DNA of 12,107 nucleotides from positions 1 through 12,107 of the forward strand of contig CAMLGG010000161.1 of the NCBI GenBank assembly GCA_946479475.1. The letters run 5' to 3'. The position numbers were made by a program, and so were the translations under genes. How positions within the stretch are numbered: position 1 is the first letter of the stretch; every line of letters starts with the position of its first letter. Shown piece after piece: positions 1 to 6,474 of the stretch. The notes below the pieces were generated by a model. That model worked only from the letters and a program-made list of their open reading frames with translations, ran no database searches and was not told the DNA's origin. The DNA comes from an uncultured Ideonella sp. (GTDB lineage: Bacteria; Pseudomonadota; Gammaproteobacteria; Burkholderiales; Burkholderiaceae).

Positions 1-930
1 CCGCTGATGGTCAAGCGGCAGGTGATCCTCACCGGTGACAGCCTGAGCGACGCCCAGCCCGGATTCGACGACCACCAGCAGCCCGCCGTCCATCTCACCG
101 TCGACGCCAAGGGCGCCCGCATCATGCGCGACGTGTCCCGCGAGAACATCGGCAAGCGCATGGCCATCCTGCTGTTCGAGAAGGGCAAGGGCGAGGTCGT
201 GACGGCGCCGGTGATCCGCGGCGAGCTGGGTGCTCGCTTCCAGATCTCCGGCCGGATGACCACGCAGGAGGCCAACGACACCGCGCTGCTTCTGCGCGCC
301 GGCTCGCTGGCCGCGCCCATGGAGATCATCGAGGAACGGACCATCGGCCCTAGCCTGGGCGCCGACAACATCGCCAAGGGCTTTGCCAGCGTGACGTACG
401 GCTTCGCCGCGATCGCGGTGTTCATGTGCCTGTACTACCTGCTGTTCGGCATGTTTTCGACGCTCGCGCTGGCCTTCAACCTGCTGATGCTGATCGCGGT
501 GCTGTCGATGCTCCAGGCGACCTTGTCGCTGCCGGGCATCGCGGCCATCGCGCTGGCGCTCGGCATGGCCATCGATTCGAACGTGCTGATCAACGAGCGC
601 GTTCGTGAGGAACTGCGCGGCGGCGCCTCGGCGCAGGCGGCCATCGCGGCCGGCTACGAGCGGGCCTGGGCCACCATCCTGGACTCCAACATCACCACCC
701 TGATCGCGGGCCTGGCCCTGCTGGCCTTCGGCTCCGGACCGGTGCGCGGCTTCGCCGTCGTGCACTGCCTCGGCATCCTGACCTCGATGTTCTCGGCGGT
801 GATGTTCTCGCGCGGCCTGGTCAACCTCTGGTATGGCCGGCAGAAGAAGCTCAAGTCGGTTTCGATCGGCCAGGTCTGGCGCCCCGAGGGTGCCGCGACT
901 CCCGGCGCCGACGCCGCGGACAAGGCCTGA
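1..930 (+). CDS. secD: Protein translocase subunit SecD, C-terminal part (5' end outside window)
   Basis: SecD pairs with SecF in the inner membrane and uses the proton gradient to pull exported proteins out of the SecYEG channel on the periplasmic side. The frame is open from base 1, so the gene starts upstream and about 309 C-terminal residues are present. They begin in the periplasmic P1 region, followed by the family motif GPSLG (just before the membrane domain) and then about five hydrophobic segments. The signature around GMAIDSNVLINERVREE, with its intramembrane Asp, is typical of SecD. The tail after the last membrane segment is short, basic and then Ala/Pro-rich. secF follows 115 bases after the stop, the usual secD-secF operon order; yajC would be expected upstream but is not visible. 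Identification is secure. Confidence 0.97.
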   Translation, partial: PLMVKRQVILTGDSLSDAQPGFDDHQQPAVHLTVDAKGARIMRDVSRENIGKRMAILLFEKGKGEVVTAPVIRGELGARFQISGRMTTQEANDTALLLRAGSLAAPMEIIEERTIGPSLGADNIAKGFASVTYGFAAIAVFMCLYYLLFGMFSTLALAFNLLMLIAVLSMLQATLSLPGIAAIALALGMAIDSNVLINERVREELRGGASAQAAIAAGYERAWATILDSNITTLIAGLALLAFGSGPVRGFAVVHCLGILTSMFSAVMFSRGLVNLWYGRQKKLKSVSIGQVWRPEGAATPGADAADKA

Positions 931-966
931 CCGGCGCGAACAGCGAACCCCGCAGAAGGCTGCACC

Positions 967-1044
967 ATGGAATTCTTTGTGAAGTCGACAGGTGCGCATT
1001 GCGCACATGAGCCTTCCCCAAAACTCGTGCTGGAAGGGATCTGA
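967..1044 (+). CDS. Candidate 25-residue leader ORF in front of secF
   Basis: A short ORF starts at ATG 967 with a well-placed Shine-Dalgarno (AGAAGG, 954-959, seven bases upstream) and stops at TGA 1042-1044, one base before the secF ATG. Its first four residues are MEFF, identical to the first four of SecF, but it lies in another frame (79-base offset) and then diverges: MEFFVKSTGAH, later ending KLVLEGI. It has no signal sequence or membrane segment. A near-perfect palindrome (GTGCGCA-T-TGCGCAC, 992-1006) lies inside it. The spacing would allow translational coupling to secF. It may be a translated leader, or a remnant of a duplicated or displaced secF start. Translation is unproven. Confidence 0.35.
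   Translation: MEFFVKSTGAHCAHEPSPKLVLEGI
1032..1038 (+). promoter_or_regulatory. Shine-Dalgarno of secF (decides the start)
   Basis: GGAAGGG lies seven bases before ATG 1046. It supports 1046 as the secF start over the in-frame upstream GTG at 992, which would add 18 residues unlike the family N-terminus. The site lies inside the last codons of the small ORF at 967-1044. Confidence 0.75.
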
Positions 1045-1045
1045 A

Positions 1046-2086
1046 ATGGAGTTTTTTCGTATCCGGCGCGACATCCCGTTCATGCGGCATGCGCTGGTGT
1101 TCAACATCATCTCGGCCGTCACCTTCCTCGCGGCGGTGTTCTTCCTCGTCACGCGGGGGCTGCACTTCTCGATCGAGTTCACCGGCGGCACGGTTTCCGA
1201 GATCCACTACGCGCAGACAGCCAACCTCGCGCATGTGCGCGAGGCGGTCGACAAGCTCGGCTTCGGCGAAGTGCAGGTGCAGAACTTCGGCACCTCGCAG
1301 GACGTGATGATCCGCGTGCCCGTGCGCTCGGACGTCAAGCAGGCAGAGGTCGCTCAGCGGGTGTTCGACGCGCTGTGCGCGGCCGATCAGGGCCAGGTGG
1401 CGACCAAGACCGTGACCTCGCCCAAGGGTGAATCGATCACACGGCCCTCCTGCACCAAGGCGGATGGCAGCGAGCCCTTCGAGCTGGCCCGCACAGAGTT
1501 CGTCGGGCCCTCGGTCGGCGCCGAGCTGGCCGAGGATGGCGCGAAGGCGCTGGCCTGCGTGGTGATCGGCATCATGATCTACCTCGCGATCCGCTTCGAA
1601 TGGAAGTTCTCGGTCGCGGCCATCATCGCGAACCTGCACGACGTGGTGATCATCCTGGGCTTCTTCGCCTTCTTCCAGTGGGAGTTCTCGCTCTCCGTCC
1701 TGGCGGCGGTGCTGGCGGTGCTGGGCTACTCCGTCAACGAGTCGGTGGTGATCTTCGACCGGATCCGCGAGGCCTTCCGCCGGTTCCGCAAGATGACGAC
1801 GCACGAGGTGATCGACCACGCGATCACCTCGACGATGAGCCGCACGATCATCACCCACGGCTGCACGCAGATGATGGTGCTTTCGATGCTGATCTTCGGC
1901 GGTCCGACGCTGCACTACTTCGCGGTGGCGCTGACCATCGGCATCCTGTTCGGCATCTACTCGTCCGTCTTCGTCGCCGCCGCCATAGCGATGTGGCTGG
2001 GCGTCAAGCGCGAGGACTTGATCAAGTCGGGGCCCGCCAAGGAAGGCGGCGACCCGAACGATCCGAACGCCGGGGCCGTGGTGTAG
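1046..2086 (+). CDS. secF: Protein translocase subunit SecF
   Basis: SecF is the partner of SecD in the inner-membrane SecDF complex that drives late steps of protein export with the proton motive force. The protein is 346 residues. It starts MEFFRIRRDIPFM, the usual SecF opening, has a first membrane segment at about residues 15-36, then a periplasmic domain with EFTGGT, then GPSVG (from residue 154) leading into five more membrane segments. HDVV (H198-D199) and FDRIRE in the following segments are conserved SecF elements. Between the periplasmic domain and GPSVG is a polar stretch with two cysteines (around CAADQG and RPSC), somewhat longer than in E. coli SecF (323 residues). The start at 1046 has a strong Shine-Dalgarno. 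The gene follows secD and is followed after 39 bases by a DUF1631 gene, so all three may be co-transcribed. Confidence 0.97.
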   Translation: MEFFRIRRDIPFMRHALVFNIISAVTFLAAVFFLVTRGLHFSIEFTGGTVSEIHYAQTANLAHVREAVDKLGFGEVQVQNFGTSQDVMIRVPVRSDVKQAEVAQRVFDALCAADQGQVATKTVTSPKGESITRPSCTKADGSEPFELARTEFVGPSVGAELAEDGAKALACVVIGIMIYLAIRFEWKFSVAAIIANLHDVVIILGFFAFFQWEFSLSVLAAVLAVLGYSVNESVVIFDRIREAFRRFRKMTTHEVIDHAITSTMSRTIITHGCTQMMVLSMLIFGGPTLHYFAVALTIGILFGIYSSVFVAAAIAMWLGVKREDLIKSGPAKEGGDPNDPNAGAVV

Positions 2087-2125
2087 AGTCAAAGCCACCA
2101 TCGACTTGCCTGTCCTGCCGCCCAA

Positions 2126-4606
2126 ATGCCCTCCTCCTCGGCCCAGACGAGTCTGCTCGATCAAGCCCGGCTGTATTTCGCCGAACGTCTGGTGAAGGAG
2201 TTCCAGCCCTGGCTGGATGCCGCGATGGCGGGCGCCCAGGCGCTAAACGAGAAGACAGCCGAGCGCACGGTGGCCCAGGCGCGGCGCGACATGCTGCAGG
2301 ACCTGCTGCGCAACGGCAGCCAGTGGCCCGGGCGACTGGCCGAGCGGGTCAGGCAGCAGGTCGCTGCCGGCAGTGCCGTCCAGGCCGAGGCCGCCGCGCC
2401 GAAAGGCCCCACCACGCTGAGCGGCGCGCTCGACCTGAAGCTGGTCGATGACGACGAGATCCAGCGCGAGATCCTCGTTTCCCGCCTGGGCCAGAGCATG
2501 CTCGAGAAGGGACTGTGGGAGTTCAACGCGCTGCGGGCACGACTGACATCGTTGTCGCGCCAGCCCGAGCTCGGCGAGAGCGACCTGTTTCGCCCCCCGG
2601 TGCTGGCCGAGTGCGTGATCGAGGCGTGGAAGGATGCCGGCTTGTCGCTGGACACCTGGCGCGGCCTGGAAGAGTACCTCCTCAAGGCTTGCGCCAAGCC
2701 GATGGAAGCGGTCTGGCAGGAGACCAACAAGTGGCTGGTCGACCGCGGCGTGCTGCCCGAGGTGGACCTGCGCGGTGCGATCCGCCGTTCCGAGGGCAAG
2801 TCGACCTCTCCAGGCGGCCTGGCCACCGAAACGGAGCCTGCACCCACGCGAACCGGTGCACCCACCCGTTTCGCGGACACCTCGACCGCGTCGGCACCCA
2901 TGCCGGCCGCCGGAGGCAGATCGAGCGTCTATGGCGCGACCGGCCAAGGCGGCATCGGCCCGGCCACAGGGTCCACGGGCGGGCCGGCAGGCCCCGGGGG
3001 AGCCGCCGATCCGTTCGGCGCGGGGCCGCATCCGCCGCAGAGCATCCTGCACGGCCACAGCATCGAGGACGAGACGCGGATGATGACGCGGCCCGTCGCG
3101 GGCAGCGCCGCCCGGGCCGACGTGGTGCTCGAGCACTTCGCCGAAGTGATGGAGCGCCATCTGCCGGGCTTTCGCGACACGGCCCACGCGCGGCCGGCGT
3201 CGGCACGATTGTCCGAGGCGATGGCCAAGGCCCAGCAACGCCTGGTCGAGCAGGCCGGTGGGCCGGCGGGCGATGGCGCTGTCGTGGGTGGCGTCGCTGG
3301 CGGCGTTGCCCCCGCCCCTGAGGTCCTGCTGCAGGAGTTGCGCGAGCGCCAGGCGGCCCTCAAGGCCGCGGCCACCACGCCCGCCGAGCGGGCGACCGTC
3401 GAACTGGTGGCCCTGCTGTTCCAGTCCATCCTCACCGAGGAGAGGATCCCGGCCCAGCTGCGCGTGTGGTTCGCCCGCCTGCAGATGCCGACCCTTCGCG
3501 TGGCCATCGCCGAGCCGGACTTCTTTTCCACCGCGGATCACCCCGCGCGCCGCCTGATCGACCGCATGGGCGCCTGCGTGATGGGATTCGAAGGCGGGGC
3601 CGAGGTGCTCGGCACCCCGCTCGAGACCGAGATCAAGCGTGTCGTCCAGGTGGTCGAAGCCTTTCCGGACACCGGCCGGCGCGTCTTCCAGACCGTGCTC
3701 AACGAGTTCGAGAAGTTTCTCGAGGGCTACTTCCGCGAGCAGAACGAGAAGAGCCGCGCGGGCGTGTCGCTGGCCCAGCAGGTGGAGCAGCGCGAGACCC
3801 TGGCCATCCAGTACACGATCGAGTTGCGCAAGCTTCTCGGCAACGTTCCGGTGCACGAGGGCATCCGGGAGTTTCTCTTCCACGTCTGGGCCGACGTGCT
3901 GGCCACCGCTGCGGTGCGGCATGGCCCGCAGAGCGAGCAGGTGAAGACGGTGCGGGCAGCGGCCAGCGAGCTCCTGTGGACGGCCAGCGCCAAGACCAAT
4001 TTCGAGGACCGGGCCGAGGTGATCCACCGCCTGCCGCCGTTGCTGACGACGCTGCGTCAGGGCATGGGCTCCGTCGGCCTGGCCGCGGAGAAGCAGGACA
4101 AGGCCATCAAGTCGCTGAGCCAGGCCCTCACTGCAGCCTTCAGCGCGCGGGCCACCGCCATCTCGGCCGACCAGCTGGACGAGCTGAAGCAGCGCCTGGA
4201 GATGATCGAGGAGCTGCTGCCCGAGGAAGACGTCGAGATCGACGAGAGCTGGGTGCTCGACAGCAGCTCCCACCAGCAGGAAGGCCTCGAGATCGTGGCC
4301 GACGGCGGATCCATGCCGAGCCCTGCCATGCTGCAGTGGGCATCGGAGCTGCAGCTCGGGGCCGCGTTCACGCTGGACCTGCGCGGGCGCCACCTTTCGG
4401 TGCGGCTGGTCTGGCAGGGGATGAGCCGGCAGCTTTCGCTGTTCTCGGCGGCCGACGGGCGCTGCGTGCTGTTCCAGAAGGCACGGCTGGCGGCCTTTCT
4501 TCAGGCGGGCCTGCTGGTGCCGTTGCAGGATGAGTCGCTGACCGTGGCGGCCACGCGTAGCGCCATCGAGAAGATCAAGGCCGACCCGGCCCGGCTGCTG
4601 GCCTGA
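2126..4606 (+). CDS. DUF1631 family protein, function unknown
   Basis: This 826-residue soluble protein resembles the DUF1631 family, large cytoplasmic proteins of beta- and gammaproteobacteria with no established function. It has no signal peptide or membrane segment. An alpha-helical N-terminal block (about 1-225, containing RLVKEFQPWLDAA and DMLQDLL) is followed by a Gly/Pro/Ser/Thr-rich linker (about 228-305), then a helical core broken by a second Gly/Ala-rich linker (about 375-398). The core includes FARLQMPTLRVA and the stretch around HPARRLIDRMG, which are family-like. An acidic hinge (EELLPEEDVEIDESW) leads to a small beta-rich C-terminal domain (LDLRGRHLSVRLVWQGMSRQL) reminiscent of the PilZ-like end of this family, but I see no complete c-di-GMP motif. 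ATG 2126 has only a weak ribosome site. It may be co-transcribed with secF. Family call from memory. Confidence 0.8.
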   Translation: MPSSSAQTSLLDQARLYFAERLVKEFQPWLDAAMAGAQALNEKTAERTVAQARRDMLQDLLRNGSQWPGRLAERVRQQVAAGSAVQAEAAAPKGPTTLSGALDLKLVDDDEIQREILVSRLGQSMLEKGLWEFNALRARLTSLSRQPELGESDLFRPPVLAECVIEAWKDAGLSLDTWRGLEEYLLKACAKPMEAVWQETNKWLVDRGVLPEVDLRGAIRRSEGKSTSPGGLATETEPAPTRTGAPTRFADTSTASAPMPAAGGRSSVYGATGQGGIGPATGSTGGPAGPGGAADPFGAGPHPPQSILHGHSIEDETRMMTRPVAGSAARADVVLEHFAEVMERHLPGFRDTAHARPASARLSEAMAKAQQRLVEQAGGPAGDGAVVGGVAGGVAPAPEVLLQELRERQAALKAAATTPAERATVELVALLFQSILTEERIPAQLRVWFARLQMPTLRVAIAEPDFFSTADHPARRLIDRMGACVMGFEGGAEVLGTPLETEIKRVVQVVEAFPDTGRRVFQTVLNEFEKFLEGYFREQNEKSRAGVSLAQQVEQRETLAIQYTIELRKLLGNVPVHEGIREFLFHVWADVLATAAVRHGPQSEQVKTVRAAASELLWTASAKTNFEDRAEVIHRLPPLLTTLRQGMGSVGLAAEKQDKAIKSLSQALTAAFSARATAISADQLDELKQRLEMIEELLPEEDVEIDESWVLDSSSHQQEGLEIVADGGSMPSPAMLQWASELQLGAAFTLDLRGRHLSVRLVWQGMSRQLSLFSAADGRCVLFQKARLAAFLQAGLLVPLQDESLTVAATRSAIEKIKADPARLLA

Positions 4607-4619
4607 AGGGAGCTGGCGA

Positions 4620-4648
4620 CTTCGGTCGTCGACGCACCGACGCCGAAG
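4620..4648. terminator. Hairpin between convergent genes, candidate bidirectional terminator
   Basis: The gap between the DUF1631 gene and smg holds an inverted repeat: CTTCGG (4620-4625), a bulged T, CGTCG, loop ACGCAC, then CGACG and CCGAAG (4638-4648). That gives an 11-bp stem with one bulge. There is no T-run on either side, so a classical intrinsic terminator is not shown; position between two converging stops is the main argument. Confidence 0.45.
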
Positions 4649-4665
4649 GCGACGCAGGGGCCACC

Positions 4666-5145
4666 TCAGTGGATCAGGCGGTCTTCCGGTGCGACGAAGA
4701 GCTCGTCGAGGATCAGCGCGTCGGGCTCGGCCCCGAGGCTCCAGAAAACCATCAGCACGATGATCTTGAGGTCGTCCAGTGGCAGCGGGCCCGCACCGAC
4801 GGCGGCGGCACGGTCGATGACCATCTCGCGCAGCGGAGCGGTCAGCACGCCGGCGGATTCGAGGAAGCTGATGAAGCCGATCGACTCGTCGCCCAGCAGC
4901 TCCTGCTCCTCGGGCAGGTAGATGCGGACGGAGGAGGCCGACTGGGCCAGCGGCGCCGCCGGCGCGCCGGCCTCGGCGCTCAATTCGCCGGTACGCACGG
5001 CCAGGCCATCGAGCCAGTGCAGCGCTTCCTGGATCTCGTCCGATTCAAAACCCACGGCCGAGAGCTTGCGGGTGAGCTGCTCGTGGTCGGGGCATGCGTC
5101 GGGCCGCCAGTAGTTTTCGTACAGGTAGACCAGGACGTCGAACAT
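4666..5145 (-). CDS. smg: Smg family protein (DUF494)
   Basis: Smg is a small conserved protein of unknown function that is often encoded next to dprA in beta- and gammaproteobacteria. This one is 159 residues if it starts at MFDVLVYLYENYW, which matches the family N-terminus (E. coli Smg starts MFDVLMYLFETY). Family features are the early block EIQEALHWLDGLA, RIYLPEEQELLG in the middle and the C-terminal helix LDDLKIIVLMVFWS. No signal peptide or membrane anchor is evident. The chosen start has no Shine-Dalgarno. An in-frame upstream ATG at 5190 has one (GAAGG, 5202-5198, seven bases away) and would add 15 residues, so 4666-5190 is a real alternative. It lies 110 bases downstream of dprA in the same direction and faces the DUF1631 gene. 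Confidence 0.93.
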   Translation of the reverse strand: MFDVLVYLYENYWRPDACPDHEQLTRKLSAVGFESDEIQEALHWLDGLAVRTGELSAEAGAPAAPLAQSASSVRIYLPEEQELLGDESIGFISFLESAGVLTAPLREMVIDRAAAVGAGPLPLDDLKIIVLMVFWSLGAEPDALILDELFVAPEDRLIH

Positions 5146-5154
5146 GGTGGCTTG

Positions 5155-5160
5155 ACTATA
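5155..5160 (-). promoter_or_regulatory. Possible -10 box upstream of smg
   Basis: On the minus strand TATAGT lies nine bases before the family-supported smg ATG (5145). It is an A/T-rich hexamer in very GC-rich DNA and matches the sigma-70 -10 consensus at five of six positions. No good -35 box is seen at 16-18 bases. If used, transcription would start within a few bases of the ATG, giving a nearly leaderless message. It also encodes Tyr-Ser if the longer smg ORF is the real one. Confidence 0.25.
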
Positions 5161-5234
5161 CCCGAGCGAGTTTTCCCGGGTCGGCAGCATTTGGCGGCCT
5201 TCGGACCCGGTTCATTGCGCCTTCGCCAGTTGGA

Positions 5235-5252
5235 ACGCCGGCTGGCCGGCGT
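5235..5252. terminator. Perfect hairpin just after the dprA stop
   Basis: ACGCCGG (5235-5241), loop CTGG and CCGGCGT (5246-5252) form a perfect 7-bp GC-rich stem three bases past the dprA stop codon on the minus strand. Only TT follows in the dprA direction, so termination would be weak or partial; the hairpin could instead protect the dprA message end. Confidence 0.35.
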
Positions 5253-5255
5253 CGC

Positions 5256-6392
5256 TCAGGCGGCCATCCGGCGCTGGAAGAGTCCGCCCGGCAGCCGCAC
5301 GAGGCGCCCTTCGAGCTCCAGCTCGAGCAGCCGGGCCTGCAGCTCCGCGGCCGGCCAGCCGGTCCGGTCGGACAAGGCGTCCAGCGTGACGGGATCGTGG
5401 CCCATGGCCGCAAGAATGGGGTCGCGGGGCGGTGCGGCCTCAGGCGTCGCCCGCTGGGGAGCGAGGGCGACCGGCCAGCGCAGCTCCTGCAGGATGTCGT
5501 CCGCCGTCTCCACCAGCTTGGCGCCATCCTTGATCAGGCGGTGGCAGCCGCGGGACTGCGGGCTGTGGATGGAGCCGGGAATCGCGAACACTTCGCGTCC
5601 GTACTCGGCGGCCAGCCGCGCGGTGATGAGCGAGCCCGACTGCACGGCCGCCTCGACCACCAGCGTGCCCAGCGAAAGGCCCGCGATGATCCGGTTGCGC
5701 CGAGGGAAATGCTCCTTGAGCGACTCCGCGCCCAGCATGAACTCGCTCAGTTGCAGGCCCGCGCCATCGACCATGCGGTGCGCCAGCGCGTGGTGGCGCT
5801 TGGGGTAGACGCGGTCCAGGCCGGTCCCGACGACGGCGATCGTCCCGCCCTTGCCGCCAGCGGCGGCCCCGTCCAACGCGCCTTCGTGTGCCGCGCCGTC
5901 GATGCCGAGCGCCAGCCCGGAGACGATGACCAGGCCGGACCGGGCGAGGTGGCCAGCGAAGGCCCGGGCGTTGTCCAGCCCGCCCGGGGTGGCGTGGCGG
6001 CTGCCGACAATGGCCAGCGACGGCTGTTCGAGCAGGGACAGCCTGCCGTGCGCATAAAGAAGCAGCGGGGGATCGGCCGTCTCGAGCAGCGCGGCCGGAT
6101 AGGCCGGGTCACCCAGGGGGACGACGTGACGACGCGAAGGGTCTTCCGACACCCAGGAGCTCGTGCGCGCGTAGACCTCATCCGGATCGAACTGGGGTTT
6201 CAGCAGCGCCTGGCCGGCGGCCGTCCCGCCCACCTCCCTCCACGATCCGGGTCCGGCGGCCACGACCGCCTCGGGTGAGCCGAAGGCCGTCAGCAGCCGG
6301 CGGGCAGCGCTGGGCGACAGCCCGGGCGAATGAACCAGGCGCAGCCAGGCGAACAGCTCGTCGGCGGACAAGGGGGCGGCGGCTGCGGGCAT
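5256..6392 (-). CDS. dprA: DNA-processing protein DprA (Smf)
   Basis: DprA binds single-stranded DNA entering the cell during natural transformation and loads RecA on it; it acts in the cytoplasm. The protein is 378 residues, a normal length. An N-terminal helix-hairpin-like domain (about 1-75, ELFAWLRLVHSPGLSPSAARRLL) precedes the Rossmann-like core, which shows IVGSR (G130-R132), SGLALGIDGAAH, VVGTGLDRVYP, FPRRNRIIAGLS (from F229), GSLITARLA and the PGS...GCHRLIKDGAKLV block. A winged-helix C-terminal domain (about 310-378) ends FQRRMAA. ATG 6392 has no recognisable Shine-Dalgarno; it is the first ATG that gives a complete N-terminal domain. The gene lies 82 bases downstream of the LysM/TsaP-like gene and 110 bases upstream of smg, all in one direction, so an operon is likely. 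Confidence 0.96.
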   Translation of the reverse strand: MPAAAAPLSADELFAWLRLVHSPGLSPSAARRLLTAFGSPEAVVAAGPGSWREVGGTAAGQALLKPQFDPDEVYARTSSWVSEDPSRRHVVPLGDPAYPAALLETADPPLLLYAHGRLSLLEQPSLAIVGSRHATPGGLDNARAFAGHLARSGLVIVSGLALGIDGAAHEGALDGAAAGGKGGTIAVVGTGLDRVYPKRHHALAHRMVDGAGLQLSEFMLGAESLKEHFPRRNRIIAGLSLGTLVVEAAVQSGSLITARLAAEYGREVFAIPGSIHSPQSRGCHRLIKDGAKLVETADDILQELRWPVALAPQRATPEAAPPRDPILAAMGHDPVTLDALSDRTGWPAAELQARLLELELEGRLVRLPGGLFQRRMAA

Positions 6393-6474
6393 GCGGCGGT
6401 TGGCGGCGGCCGGCGGCCGCCCGGTGTGGAGGGAGCCGCCTGCAACTGCCCTCGGGCGGCGCGGTGAGTTTCGC

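Noticed and set aside
970..988. EcoRI (GAATTC) and SalI (GTCGAC) sites a few bases apart, considered as a cloning or vector scar
   Set aside because: Two hexamers are weak evidence, no vector sequence follows, and the flanks continue as a normal secD-secF operon.
851..2164. Open frame of 437 codons antisense to secF
   Set aside because: Its product is a His/Arg/Asp-rich low-complexity shadow of secF, without recognisable motifs or ribosome site.
2243..4393. Open frame of 716 codons antisense to the DUF1631 gene
   Set aside because: It is the mirror of a GC-rich gene with strong third-position bias; the translation is rich in His, Arg, Gly and Leu with no domain, and the opposite strand has coherent family features.
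4669..6278. Long plus-strand frames opposite smg and dprA
   Set aside because: Both minus-strand genes have clear family motifs; the plus-strand translations are Arg/Gly/Ala-rich shadows.
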